A DNA stretch of 64,000 nucleotides from Cryomorpha ignava (GCF_010686655.1 NZ_JAAGVY010000022.1:1-64000); one strand, 5' to 3'; shown: positions 46,175 through 55,706, counted from the stretch's first letter. Numbers and translations: made by a program. The notes: generated by a model not told the origin, from the letters alone.

Positions 46175-47044
46175 TTAAGCTGTGCTATTTCCCTCCCTCT
46201 TCTGGCTTCGCACAGAGATATAGTTAAAAACTTCGCGCATCGTTTTCTTTCTTATTTCTCTTTGCAAGAGCGGATCAATGTTCTTGAGTTTATACTGAAA
46301 TTTCATTTCAAGATGATCGGCTTTCATTTCTACCACTTTTAGATTATACGACTTGGACATAATGTACTCGCTAAAACCTTCTAAAGTGCGTATAAGGTCT
46401 TTTTCTAATTCTTCTATACTGATTACATTCTTTAAACCTACCTGAAAATCAATGCTCATAATACGTGCATCGCGTCGGGTATAATTTATAATTTCGTTAA
46501 AATAGACTTTGAAATTTGGCATAATCACCAAGTCGTCGTCATCATTTAATATTTTGATTTTCAACATACCTATTTCAATAATTCTTCCTTTGTGATTATC
46601 GAGTTTTACATAATCGCCTATTCCAAATGTATTTGAAAAGCTGAGATATATTCCGCTTAAGAAATCGGCGATATAGTCGCGTGTTACAAGTGCAATAGCT
46701 GCTGCAACTATGGTTGCCGAGGTAATTATTTCAAATGGATCTACCCCGAAAAGCCGAAGGACAAAACCTATAAAACCGAATGCAATAAGAATGTTGGCAA
46801 TATTTTCAATACCAAAATGCACGTTGTCCTTTTTCTTAAAAGGTTTATTATTGCGCCTTGCATAGTAAGCAATAATCACAATAGAGAGAAGCTTAATAAA
46901 CAAGTAGAAAATCAAAAATGCCATTAGGGCATATATCATAGGATTGCGATCCAGAATATCCTCAACTGTTTGATTAAAATAGCGCAAATAGATTATTATT
47001 GCGAAAAGAATAATTTGAAATATTACACCTGGTTTCTTTAGCAT
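46175..47044 (-). CDS. MscS-family mechanosensitive channel
   Basis: This 289-aa protein has three or four N-terminal membrane helices (about 7-22, 36-58, 83-105 and 110-135). The MscS beta domain follows: VTRDYIADFLSGIYLSFSNT, GIGDYVKLDNHKGRIIEIGM, DDDLVIMPNFKVYFNEIINY. The C-terminal alpha/beta domain ends GNSTA. It releases solutes on hypo-osmotic shock. Confidence 0.93.
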   Translation of the reverse strand: MLKKPGVIFQIILFAIIIYLRYFNQTVEDILDRNPMIYALMAFLIFYLFIKLLSIVIIAYYARRNNKPFKKKDNVHFGIENIANILIAFGFIGFVLRLFGVDPFEIITSATIVAAAIALVTRDYIADFLSGIYLSFSNTFGIGDYVKLDNHKGRIIEIGMLKIKILNDDDDLVIMPNFKVYFNEIINYTRRDARIMSIDFQVGLKNVISIEELEKDLIRTLEGFSEYIMSKSYNLKVVEMKADHLEMKFQYKLKNIDPLLQREIRKKTMREVFNYISVRSQKREGNSTA

Positions 47045-47139
47045 AGCAATAAAGAAGTATGACTTGGATTTAGCTTAAATACCTATTTGCAACTGAAATT
47101 GTTGTTACGGCAAAAATACAATGAAAATTAACTTTGGCT

Positions 47140-47799
47140 TTACTTTCTGCGGGCGTCTTCCATTTCTTTTTGCAAATGATCGAGATAGAGAATTCCATTT
47201 AGGTGATCTATTTCATGCTGAAAAATTATAGCTGTAAAATCTTCTACCATTTCTACTTTCTGCTCCCCATTCATTCTATCGTATTCTATCAGTATGGCGT
47301 AAGAACGGCAGTGCAGGGTATCTGTTCTATTTGGAACAGATAGGCAACCTTCGCGCCGGGTTTGTTTCATTTCTGAATACTGCAGAATTTTTGGATTCAA
47401 ATATAGTTCAAACGGAAACCCTTCTTTATCAAAGCGCTGCACCCAAATGATATTTTTCAAAATACCCACTTGTGGCGCAGCTATTCCCACGCCCATTGAT
47501 GCACTATCTATTACCGTGTGGTAGAGCCTTGCTATAAATCTGGTTAAAACTTCATTATTTTCATCAGGAGTAATGTATTGAGAATCTTGCCTGAGCAGAA
47601 CAGAGTCTTCTCTATTGGTGATTTTATAAACGCGCATTGGAATTTCTGGCGAGCCATCTAAAATCAAAATTTCCTGATGACTTGAAAATTGAGAGACCTT
47701 TTCTGACTTGTACAATACTCCTTTTATGCTGGAGCATCCTGAAATCGTCAGAGCTGTAAGCAATAGTATACCAATCCATTTCAGGAAACCTCTTCTCAT
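47140..47799 (-). CDS. Peptide deformylase with lipoprotein signal
   Basis: This 219-aa protein has a complete deformylase catalytic domain: GIAAPQVG (105-112), EGCLS (150-154) and QHEIDHL (194-200), with zinc/iron ligands Cys152, His195 and His199 and catalytic Glu196. It starts with an SPII signal, RGFLKWIGILLLTALTISGC (C22), so the enzyme should be anchored outside the cytoplasm, where nascent-chain deformylation does not occur. The substrate is therefore unclear; N-formyl peptides or another amide in the periplasm are possible. It abuts the lipoprotein gene upstream by a single base. Confidence 0.9.
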   Translation of the reverse strand: MRRGFLKWIGILLLTALTISGCSSIKGVLYKSEKVSQFSSHQEILILDGSPEIPMRVYKITNREDSVLLRQDSQYITPDENNEVLTRFIARLYHTVIDSASMGVGIAAPQVGILKNIIWVQRFDKEGFPFELYLNPKILQYSEMKQTRREGCLSVPNRTDTLHCRSYAILIEYDRMNGEQKVEMVEDFTAIIFQHEIDHLNGILYLDHLQKEMEDARRK

Positions 47800-47800
47800 T

Positions 47801-48286
47801 TTAATAGGTAGCTCTAATCTGAACTGAATTCTGGCGTAGTTTATAATCCTTTTCCTGGTACATAAATTCCACTACCACATCTACCTGGCTGTCAGGAGTC
47901 CATTCTGGCCCGCCTGTAGTATTGGCCTTTAATCTGATGTCATCTGACCGTTCAGAATTTACCATGGTTTGCACCCAAACGCTATCCCCATTTAAGACCA
48001 CCATTCTTTTAAAAATCAAATTAGACGGCAATGATTCATTATCTTGGGCTGAAATACTTACTGCTGCGCGCAGCGAACGCTCTGCTTTACCAACAGATGG
48101 CATAAAATCGCGCCACAGCTCTGTGCTTAAAAGGAGCGTTTTGCCATCAACTACAAGCGATTGGGGGGTATCTTGCAGCGCTTTCACCAATTTGGCATCT
48201 GTCCTTGCGCCGTCTGCTGGCGTAGTTTTTTCGCAGCTGGCTGCACATAACACGAGGGCTGCGAATATTAGAAAAACTGAACGCAT
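47801..48286 (-). CDS. Hypothetical lipoprotein
   Basis: This 161-aa protein has an SPII signal ending CAASC. The mature part is mostly beta strand, ending in QVDVVVEFMYQEKDYKLRQN. No family is recognised. It is separated from the lipoprotein deformylase gene by only one base, so the two are co-transcribed and probably act at the same membrane face. Confidence 0.65.
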   Translation of the reverse strand: MRSVFLIFAALVLCAASCEKTTPADGARTDAKLVKALQDTPQSLVVDGKTLLLSTELWRDFMPSVGKAERSLRAAVSISAQDNESLPSNLIFKRMVVLNGDSVWVQTMVNSERSDDIRLKANTTGGPEWTPDSQVDVVVEFMYQEKDYKLRQNSVQIRATY

Positions 48287-48322
48287 ATTCTGGTTGGTTT
48301 AGGATTTAATTTAGAGATTTGG

Positions 48323-48799
48323 CTAATATTTCACTTTATCATTCTTTTCTGCCCATTGGTTAAATACCACATTGGCATCGCTCCGCATCATATTTACAAA
48401 TTCAATTTTCTGGTTTTCACTTTTTTTATCCAGTTCATCGTATATAAACTGATCGTCAAAGTCAATCTTTGCAGCATCTTCTTTGGTGCAAGCGAAATAT
48501 ACTTTCTTGGGTCGCGCCCAATAAATAGCACCAAAGCACATTGGGCAAGGTTCGCAAGATGTGTAAATCACACAATCATCAAGTTGAAAAGTATTAAGTT
48601 CCCTGCACGCATTTCGTATAGCAACCATTTCGGCGTGAGCTGTTGGGTCGTTTGTACCGGTAACGCAATTATGTCCTTCAGCGATAATTTTTCCATCTTT
48701 TACTACTACGCAGCCAAAAGGGCCACCCATATTGGTTTCCACAGCTTTAGTAGAAAGCTCTATCGCGCGCTCCATAAATCGTTTATCGTCTTCAGTCAT
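48323..48799 (-). CDS. Nucleoside/guanine deaminase
   Basis: This protein has 158 aa from the ATG of MTEDDKRFMERAIELS (10 codons inside the open frame). It has a CMP/dCMP deaminase fold with zinc motif HAEMVAI (catalytic Glu) and SCEPCPMCFGAIYWA. The FIYDELDKK region is typical of bacterial guanine deaminases (GuaD type), which convert guanine to xanthine. Cytosolic. Confidence 0.9.
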   Translation of the reverse strand: MTEDDKRFMERAIELSTKAVETNMGGPFGCVVVKDGKIIAEGHNCVTGTNDPTAHAEMVAIRNACRELNTFQLDDCVIYTSCEPCPMCFGAIYWARPKKVYFACTKEDAAKIDFDDQFIYDELDKKSENQKIEFVNMMRSDANVVFNQWAEKNDKVKY

Positions 48800-48838
48800 A
48801 TTTATTAAATTCAAATTAATTAAAGCCACGAAAGGTAA

Positions 48839-50086
48839 TTAAACTTTGGATAGTGCCTGCTCAATATCCCAAATAATGTCATCTGAATCTTCCACTCCAA
48901 TTGAAACCCGGATTAGCTTTTCAGTAATTCCCATCTTACGTGCATGGTCAGGATCTACACCTGTATGAGTCATGGTAACAGGGTGTTGCGCCAAGCTCTC
49001 GGTGCTACCCAAGCTTACTGCCAGCTTAATGAGCTTTAACGAGTTGAGAAATTTAAAAGCTTCTTTTTCTCCACCGGCGATATCAAATGAAACCATTGCG
49101 CCCGGACCGCTGTATTGACGTTTGTAGATTTTGTAAGCGGGCGAATTTTTATCAATCAATCCCAAATAGTGTACACTTTCCACTTTTGGATGCGCATTTA
49201 AAAATCCAGCAACTTTTATCGCATTTTGCTGCTGGCGTTCCATTCTCACTTTAAGCGTTTCGAGGCTTCGCATTAGCAGCCAACCCGTATTGGGGCCAGC
49301 CATATTTCCTAAAAAGGTACGAAGTGTTTTTATTCGAACCATTAAATCTTTACGACCCAGCACAGCTCCTGCAATTACATCGCTGTGGCCGCCTATATAT
49401 TTTGTAGCCGAGTACATTACAAAATCTGCCCCAAGCTGAAGCGGATGTTGCCATAGCGGTCCCATGTATGTATTGTCTACAGCAATTAGCACTTCATTAT
49501 CACTGGTGTTGAATTTATTGGCCACTGCCCTGCACGATTCAATATCTATTAAATGATTGGTAGGATTGGCGGGAGTTTCTAATATCATCATTGCCAACTT
49601 ATCAGCTTTACCACTATCTCTGATCATTTTCTCCAGCTCATCTCCTTCTTGCCCCGATGTAAAACCGAGGGTTTCAATACCAAACTTAGGCAGGAAATGT
49701 TGAATAAAATGGTCTGTTCCACCGTAAAGTGGTGTGCTGTAAACCAATAAATCACCGGGTTTTAAAAACTCCAAAAGCACTGTGCTTATCGCGGCCATTC
49801 CACTTTCAAATACTGCACAATCATCTGCTTTATCCCATAGGCATAGCCGATTCTCAAGAATCTCCAAATCGGGATTATTAATACGACTGTATATTAATCC
49901 AAGCTCTTCGTTTGGCAATTTATCGCGCTTCCCATAAGCTACTTCAAAAAAGGCTTTTCCTTCTTCGGCTGTTTTAAAAGCAAAGGTTGAGGTTTGAAAA
50001 ATGGGACATTTAATAGCTCCTTCAGATAACTCTGGCTTGTAGCCATAAGTCATCATTAAGCTTTCGGGTTTAAATTTATGATCCAT
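48839..50086 (-). CDS. Cystathionine gamma-synthase family PLP enzyme
   Basis: This 415-aa protein of the Cys/Met metabolism PLP family has the PLP lysine in MYSATKYIGGHSDVIAG. Upstream are VFESGMAAISTVLLEFLKPG and LAMMILETPANPTNHLIDI. Members may be cystathionine gamma-synthase, gamma-lyase or methionine gamma-lyase. The sequence alone does not decide, although the N-terminus (TYGYKPELSEGAIKCPIFQT) fits the bacterial cystathionine gamma-synthase-family group. No met or cys genes are adjacent. Confidence 0.9.
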   Translation of the reverse strand: MDHKFKPESLMMTYGYKPELSEGAIKCPIFQTSTFAFKTAEEGKAFFEVAYGKRDKLPNEELGLIYSRINNPDLEILENRLCLWDKADDCAVFESGMAAISTVLLEFLKPGDLLVYSTPLYGGTDHFIQHFLPKFGIETLGFTSGQEGDELEKMIRDSGKADKLAMMILETPANPTNHLIDIESCRAVANKFNTSDNEVLIAVDNTYMGPLWQHPLQLGADFVMYSATKYIGGHSDVIAGAVLGRKDLMVRIKTLRTFLGNMAGPNTGWLLMRSLETLKVRMERQQQNAIKVAGFLNAHPKVESVHYLGLIDKNSPAYKIYKRQYSGPGAMVSFDIAGGEKEAFKFLNSLKLIKLAVSLGSTESLAQHPVTMTHTGVDPDHARKMGITEKLIRVSIGVEDSDDIIWDIEQALSKV

Positions 50087-50315
50087 AATAACTACTTTTG
50101 ATTCTTATGAGAAAAGCGGTTTTTCTTCTCCATTGCAAAACTACTTGCATTTTTTAGAAGAGTTGAAGAATTATGTAATTTTGATTGATTATGAATTGTG
50201 CGAAAGCTAAAGCGTCACTAAAACTGATATTGTAATCAAAGTCACCTAAGAATCACATTAAAATAGCGACTTTTGCATCATTCAAAATACATCACGAACT
50301 TAAAATACAAATATT

Positions 50316-50624
50316 ATGGGATTAATGGATATGCTAACGGGCAGCTCGAAAAAAGACAAAATTCAGGAAATGCTTCAAAATGGAGCTGTAGTGGTAGATG
50401 TGCGCAGCCCGGCAGAATTTCAGGGTGGCCACGTGGCTGGCTCTACAAATATTCCGCTTCAAGAGATCGAGAAAAACGTTGATAAGCTTAAAGCAATGAA
50501 AAAGCCTGTTGTGCTATGTTGTGCTAGCGGTGCCAGAAGCGGACAAGCCAGCAATTTCTTAAAGTCAAAAGATCTTGACTGCGAAAATGGCGGTGGCTGG
50601 ACTCGTGTGAATTCAATGATGTAA
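50316..50624 (+). CDS. Single-domain rhodanese
   Basis: This 102-aa rhodanese domain has the active-site Cys in VVLCCASGARSGQASNF. The AVVVDVRSPAEFQGGHVAGS signature is present. It probably transfers sulfane sulfur in the cytosol. It diverges from the cystathionine gamma-synthase-type gene, so the two promoters share 229 bp. Convergent with a 38-aa membrane peptide gene. Confidence 0.92.
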   Translation: MGLMDMLTGSSKKDKIQEMLQNGAVVVDVRSPAEFQGGHVAGSTNIPLQEIEKNVDKLKAMKKPVVLCCASGARSGQASNFLKSKDLDCENGGGWTRVNSMM

Positions 50625-50629
50625 TAGGT

Positions 50630-50746
50630 TTAATTGTCAGCATAAGCGTTCATTTTCTTCAGAACAAACGGCCGACCAATAAAAATCAAAAGAATTAATC
50701 CAATGACGATACTAATCGGAATTGGATTTTTTTTTGAACTGCTCAT
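50630..50746 (-). CDS. Small single-span membrane protein (38 aa)
   Basis: ATG (50744-50746) to TAA (50630-50632) encodes MSSSKKNPIPISIVIGLILL followed by IFIGRPFVLKKMNAYADN. It has one helix with a basic start, typical of small inner-membrane proteins. It ends 5 bp after the rhodanese stop, on the opposite strand. No known family. Confidence 0.55.
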   Translation of the reverse strand: MSSSKKNPIPISIVIGLILLIFIGRPFVLKKMNAYADN

Positions 50747-50829
50747 ACGAGGAAAGAGCTGTGACTACAATACCTTTGAATGAACCAAAGAGACAGAAGA
50801 ATCAACACGATTTTTTGCTACAAGGAAAT

Positions 50830-51474
50830 TTACCTCATCAATTCTTCAATCTTTTTATAATCGGCTTCTGCCCAAGAATGCATATTGGTAAGAACGAGAT
50901 ATTCAGCCCTGAATTTATAAAGCTCAAGCCGGTTTGGATATTTCATTATCAAATCATTGACTTTATTCAATACATCTGCAGGATTGATGTTTCTCAACTG
51001 ATCTTGATATTCAAGCCTAAGCCCTCTTTGAGAAATGGTAGAATAATCTTTTTAAACTAAGCTATACCCCAAATCATATTCGTGAATGGCGCTATACCAT
51101 TTGTTATCCAACATCCATTTATCGCCTTGAGCCATATATTTATTAAATTCCATAAAATCTGACGTGGTTACTGTAATTGAATGAATGATCTTACCAGCAG
51201 GCCTCGACGGCCAAAATATTACTGTAAGCCAAATGGCAATCGAAAAAATAAGCACAGATATTAGGGTGAGAAATATCTTTTCTCGAAGATACTCTTTCCG
51301 GATTTTTGATCGAATTAATGCACGCTCTTGAGGTGTGGCTGTTCTAAAAGCTGCTTCGCCCCCCGCAGCTTTTCTATAGGCCTCTTTGGCGCGAAAATAA
51401 GATTTCCCACTTTTGAATAATCTTTTCTTCCGAATCAATGCCGTATTGTTTCGGTAGCTGACTATCATGTGCAT
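50830..51474 (-). pseudogene. TPR-like membrane protein gene broken by an in-frame TAA
   Basis: The gene starts at the ATG of MHMIVSYRNNTALIRK (51474, or 51468). A basic region and one membrane helix (FLTLISVLIFSIAIWLTVIF) follow, then GDKWMLDNKWYSAIHEYDLG and YSLV. A TAA at 51052-51054 comes next. The same frame then continues with coding-like KDYSTISQRGLRLEYQDQLR, ADVLNKVNDLIMKYPNRLEL and HSWAEADYKKIEELMR, to a TAA at 50830-50832. The whole would be about 214 residues with TPR-like helices. One nonsense change explains the break. The longer upstream start would overlap the cphA terminator. Confidence 0.6.
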
Positions 51475-51533
51475 TATGCTGCCTTCGCCGCCCAAGAGTT
51501 CTTTTTTTAAAGCCAATATACCATTTTTACAAA

Positions 51534-51560
51534 TAAAAAAAAGCCCCAATCTGGGGCTCT
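51534..51560 (-). terminator. Rho-independent terminator of cphA
   Basis: On the minus strand the stem AGCCCC/GGGGCT with a 5-nt loop is followed by eight T. It lies 37 bp past the cphA stop. Confidence 0.85.
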
Positions 51561-51596
51561 GATTTGATTGAAATCTTAATGTCAGAATAAGAAAAT

Positions 51597-54230
51597 TTAT
51601 TGTAAGACACTTGTATCTCCACTCACCTCTCTGTCTTTCAGCTTCATAACCAAATCTAGTGCATCTGGAATCACATCGCTGCTGAGCACAATTAGCGATC
51701 CTTCCACGGCATTGTCAACCGCAAAAATAATCGCTTCTCTCTCTGAAGGGATTATGGTAGTCTTCATATTCGGGTTTTGCATTTTAATGCCGTCGTGAAG
51801 CATTTTTATGAGCTCTTCTTCCGTTTTTCCGCGCAAGCGCTTATCCTGTCTGATAATGATTTCATCAAACATTTCAGCAGCTATCTGGCCAATAGCGTTA
51901 TTGTCTTCTTCGCGTCTGTCGCCAATTCCTGCTATTATCCCCACTTTTACGGTGGCTTCAATAGAATCAACAAATTTCTTTAATGCCCGCATTCCCGCAG
52001 GGTTGTGAGCATAATCGAGCAAAATGTTGAAATTGTTGAACTTAAACATATTAAGTCTTCCCGGAGTTTGCGTAGGCGACGGAATAAACGTTTCGAGTGC
52101 CACTTTTGTATCTTCAATACTTATTCCCTGAATATTTGCAGCAAGGATAGCTGGCAAGACGTTTTGAATCATAAACTCCGCTTTTCCGCCATGGGTAAGC
52201 GGAATATTCTCTGCACGCATTACACGCATTTTCCACTCTCCTCTGCAAAGTGTTACATATCCATTTTCATAAATTGCTGTAATTCCACCCCGCTTTTGAA
52301 GAGCTTTGATGCGTGGATTGTTCTCATCCATAGAAAACAATGCCAAACTGCATTCAATGTTTCTCCTCATTTCGTAAACCAGATCATCATCTGCATTTAA
52401 TATGGCGTAACCGGATGGCAACACAGTTTCAGGAATAACTCCTTTAACCTTAGCCAATTGCTCAATGGTATGTATTCCGCTAAGGCCGAGATGATCTGCA
52501 GCAACATTAGTTACAATACCTATATTGCATTTCTTAAAGCCGAGTCCTGCTCGCAATAAACCACCACGGGCACATTCTAAAACGGCAAAATTTACGGTAG
52601 GGTCTTTCAATACAAATTCAGCGCTGGTGGGACCTGTGCAGTCTCCCGTAACGAGCAATCTATTCTGAATGTAAACACCATCGCTGGTAGTATAACCTAC
52701 ACGCTTTCCATTGAGTTTAGCAATATGGGCAATGAGTCTGGTAGTGGTCGTTTTTCCATTTGTTCCCGTAACTGCAATAATTGGAATTCTTCCGGTATCG
52801 CCGTGTGGGAATAACTTATCGATAACCGGTGCAGCAACATTTCTCGCCAATCCCGAGGTAGGTGCAAGGTGCATTCTAAAACCGGGGCCGGCGTTTACCT
52901 CAAGTACAGCACCACCTGTATCGTTTAGCGGCTGGGAAATATCTGTAGTCATTATGTCAATTCCACAGATATCAAGGTCAATAATTTTAGAAATCCTTTC
53001 GGCCATCGATACATTAGAAGGATGCACAATATCTGTTACATCTGCCGAAGTACCGCCCGTTGAGAGATTGGCAGTATCTTTAAGGATGAGCATCTCACCT
53101 TCGGCAATTACAGAGTCAATATGATATCCTTTTGCAGCTATAATCGTCTTTGTAAGTTCGTTTACAGTTATTTGCGTAAGCACATTCTCATGTCCATACC
53201 CACGTCGCGGATCAGAATTAACCTTGTCAACAAGCTGCTGAATAGTTGATTTTCCGTCTCCAATAACATGTGCTGGCGTACGTTTAGCAGCCGCAACCAG
53301 CTTATTGTTAATTACCAGTAGTCTATAATCTTCGCCATTAATATATTTCTCTACAATAACAGCGCGTGAAATATCTTTTGCCGCATTAAATGCTACAACT
53401 GCATCAGCATAATTCTTTATATTAACAGTTATTCCACGACCGTGGTTTCCATCAACCGGTTTTATAACCAGCGGAAAACCGACATATCTGCACGTTTCTT
53501 CAAGGCTGCTCTCTTTGCGAATAATCTCTCCGCGGGGAACCTGTACCTCGGCTTGCTCAAGCAAAAATTTGGTATCTTCCTTATCGCAGGCAAGCTCTAC
53601 TCCTATGCTACTCGTTTCGCTGGTTACAGTGGCCTGGATGCGTTTTTGATTTGCTCCATAACCCAACTGGCAAAGCGAATATTTATTTAAACGAATCCAC
53701 GGAATACCGCGTGCCTCTGCTTCTTCAATAATAGAGCCTGTGCTTGGTCCCAGTCTTACCGCCTCACGCAATTCGCGCATTTTCTGAATATCCGCTTCCA
53801 AATTGTAATCAGCGCCGCTTACCAATGCTTCACAAATTGCAACTGCGCTTTCGGCGGCAAATCTTCCCACGGCCTCTTCCATATAGGCAAAAACCACGTT
53901 ATAAACGCCTTCTTCGCCAAAGCCGCGGGTACGCCCGAAGCCAACATCCATTCCTGCCAGGGTTTGAATTTCTAAAGCAATATGCTCAATTACGTGACCC
54001 ATCCAGGTTCCCTCATCTACCCGTTGAAAGAAACCCCCTTCAGTGCCTACTGAGCAACGATGCTCATACATTCCGGGAAACATCTTTTCAAGTCTTTCTC
54101 TAAATCCATTTACTTTATTGGTAGGTTTTTGCTCCATTTCCAGAAGGTCGAGCACCATAACAATAAGTTTATGACGGCGCACAGACCAGTAGTTTGGCCC
54201 CCGCATGGCATTGATAGAACGTATTTTCAT
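51597..54230 (-). CDS. cphA: Cyanophycin synthetase
   Basis: This 877-aa protein has the full bipartite architecture. The N-domain and ATP-grasp region (to about residue 480) has VIKPVDGNHGRGITVNI and LEVNAGPGFRMHLAP. The Mur-ligase-like domain has P-loop AVTGTNGKTTTTRLIAHI (about residue 490), LECARGGLLRAGLGF and LLDYAHNPAGMRALKKFV. It adds Asp and then Arg to the growing multi-L-arginyl-poly-Asp polymer, using ATP. It diverges from the cyanophycinase gene, with a 112-bp shared control region. Confidence 0.97.
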   Translation of the reverse strand: MKIRSINAMRGPNYWSVRRHKLIVMVLDLLEMEQKPTNKVNGFRERLEKMFPGMYEHRCSVGTEGGFFQRVDEGTWMGHVIEHIALEIQTLAGMDVGFGRTRGFGEEGVYNVVFAYMEEAVGRFAAESAVAICEALVSGADYNLEADIQKMRELREAVRLGPSTGSIIEEAEARGIPWIRLNKYSLCQLGYGANQKRIQATVTSETSSIGVELACDKEDTKFLLEQAEVQVPRGEIIRKESSLEETCRYVGFPLVIKPVDGNHGRGITVNIKNYADAVVAFNAAKDISRAVIVEKYINGEDYRLLVINNKLVAAAKRTPAHVIGDGKSTIQQLVDKVNSDPRRGYGHENVLTQITVNELTKTIIAAKGYHIDSVIAEGEMLILKDTANLSTGGTSADVTDIVHPSNVSMAERISKIIDLDICGIDIMTTDISQPLNDTGGAVLEVNAGPGFRMHLAPTSGLARNVAAPVIDKLFPHGDTGRIPIIAVTGTNGKTTTTRLIAHIAKLNGKRVGYTTSDGVYIQNRLLVTGDCTGPTSAEFVLKDPTVNFAVLECARGGLLRAGLGFKKCNIGIVTNVAADHLGLSGIHTIEQLAKVKGVIPETVLPSGYAILNADDDLVYEMRRNIECSLALFSMDENNPRIKALQKRGGITAIYENGYVTLCRGEWKMRVMRAENIPLTHGGKAEFMIQNVLPAILAANIQGISIEDTKVALETFIPSPTQTPGRLNMFKFNNFNILLDYAHNPAGMRALKKFVDSIEATVKVGIIAGIGDRREEDNNAIGQIAAEMFDEIIIRQDKRLRGKTEEELIKMLHDGIKMQNPNMKTTIIPSEREAIIFAVDNAVEGSLIVLSSDVIPDALDLVMKLKDREVSGDTSVLQ

Positions 54231-54342
54231 TTAATCAGAGTTTTAAAGTTATTAAGACCACTATGTATGGAAATTCATCGAAATATATGGTTTTGATTCA
54301 ATAAATAGGGTAATTTTGAACTTTATTCAAAAAAAATCTTTG

Positions 54343-55209
54343 ATGAGCGATAGTAGCGCAAATGGTGTCTTGATACCAATCGGGGGGAATGAGGATAAAG
54401 GATACGATCTGGAAGATGTGTATGCTTTAGACTTTATTGAAGAAGGGATTTTGCAACACGTTGTAAAACAGGCAGGCGGAAAAAACTCAAAAATTGTCAT
54501 TATTCCTGCCGCATCTAGCATCCCAAAAGAGGTAGCCGTAAATTACCGCGACGCTTTTACAAAACTGGGTTGTACCAACGTGCATCTTTTAAAGATACGA
54601 GAGCGGGCTGATTCTGAAAAAGAGAAGTCTATAGATCTGGTGAAAACAGCTGATGCACTTATGTTTTCGGGTGGCGACCAGTCTAAGATTGTCGCCAAAA
54701 TGGGCGGATCTACCATTCATAAAATAATGATGGATCGGTATCAAAAGGAGCATTTCGTAATTGCCGGAACCAGCGCGGGTGCCATGTGCATGTCTCAAGA
54801 AATGATCACCGGTGGCAATAATACCGACTCATTCCGCAAGGGGACCGTTTTTATGGATAAGGGAATGGGCTTCATTCCATCGCTAATTATTGATTCACAC
54901 TTTATTCGTCGCGGAAGGTTTGGCCGATTGACAGAAGCAGTAGCCAAATATCCCGAATTGGTAGGAGTTGGTCTCGCAGAAGATACAGGTTTAATTATCA
55001 GAAATGATACAGAGTTTCAGGTTATTGGATCTGGAATGGCCATTGTGTTTGATGCGCGAACCTCTACCCACAACAATCAGCGGATATTGGAAGAAGGTAC
55101 TCCAATGACCCTAACAGATTTAAAAACGCATATTCTTTCAAATGGAGATCGTTTTGAGATAAAAACAAGAAAGATTAAGGTATTGCCTATGAATGCCGAG
55201 TTTGTTTAA
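54343..55209 (+). CDS. cphB: Cyanophycinase
   Basis: This protein has 288 aa from the ATG of MSDSSANGVLIPIGGNED (a start at 54316 is also possible). It is an S51-type peptidase: nucleophile Ser144 in VIAGTSAGAMCMS, plus LMFSGGDQSKIVAKM and IIDSHFIRRGRFGRLTEAV. It cleaves cyanophycin to beta-Asp-Arg dipeptides in the cytosol. It is divergent from cphA. The dipeptides would be hydrolysed by the isoaspartyl peptidase encoded at 55714-56640. Confidence 0.95.
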   Translation: MSDSSANGVLIPIGGNEDKGYDLEDVYALDFIEEGILQHVVKQAGGKNSKIVIIPAASSIPKEVAVNYRDAFTKLGCTNVHLLKIRERADSEKEKSIDLVKTADALMFSGGDQSKIVAKMGGSTIHKIMMDRYQKEHFVIAGTSAGAMCMSQEMITGGNNTDSFRKGTVFMDKGMGFIPSLIIDSHFIRRGRFGRLTEAVAKYPELVGVGLAEDTGLIIRNDTEFQVIGSGMAIVFDARTSTHNNQRILEEGTPMTLTDLKTHILSNGDRFEIKTRKIKVLPMNAEFV

Positions 55210-55348
55210 TGATAATGTCTGTCGTGTCTCACTCTACAGCGGAATCTACCACGTCAGCGCGGAATTTTAAAGCTGTTGTGTAATTCTGTAAATTGCAAGT
55301 GGGTTATTCGGTTTTGAGTTTTCGGTTCTTTGATAAAAACCGAAGGCT

Positions 55349-55437
55349 TATTGCTTGCCTATTGCTTATTGCCTATCACCTATTGACTATTGCTTTTTGC
55401 CCATTGCTTATTGCCCATTGCTTATTGCTTATTGCCG
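55349..55437. repeat. TTATTGC/CCATTGC low-complexity array 1
   Basis: About twelve irregular copies of a 7-mer (TTATTGC, CTATTGC, CCATTGC). It is non-coding, although open frames pass through it. It is the first of two blocks in the 55.2-55.7 kb spacer. Confidence 0.85.
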
Positions 55438-55455
55438 CCCTTGTGCATTCCTCTG

Positions 55456-55500
55456 CATACGCACTCCCTTCGGTCGTACATACGCACTCCCTTCGGTCGT
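55456..55500. repeat. Two direct copies of a 22-bp unit
   Basis: CATACGCACTCCCTTCGGTC (plus GT) occurs twice, one after the other, between the two TTATTGC arrays. It is non-coding. Confidence 0.85.
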
Positions 55501-55599
55501 CGGCGAAAAGCCTCGTCGGATGCAGGAAAGGGAGTTTACCTTACGGTATAATAAAAATTAGAATCTAATTGGAAGGATTTGAGTAGTAATTAAGATCGT

Positions 55600-55706
55600 T
55601 ATTGTCTATTGCAAATTGCCAATTGCTTATTGCAAATTGCCTATTGCTTATTGCCAATTGCTTATTGCTTATTGCCAATTGCTTATTGCCCATTGCCTAT
55701 TGCAAA
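55600..55706. repeat. TTATTGC/AAATTGC low-complexity array 2
   Basis: About fifteen irregular copies of the same 7-mer family as array 1, running to the end of the isoaspartyl peptidase gene. No gene occurs in 55210-55713 apart from these repeats. Confidence 0.85.

Noticed and set aside
49900-50315. SAM or other riboswitch upstream of the cystathionine gamma-synthase-type gene
   Set aside because: No conserved aptamer pattern or terminator hairpin was visible in the 229-bp leader region.
50722-51060. 112-aa plus-strand frame
   Set aside because: It is antisense to the continuation of the TPR-like gene beyond its internal stop, which reads as better protein.
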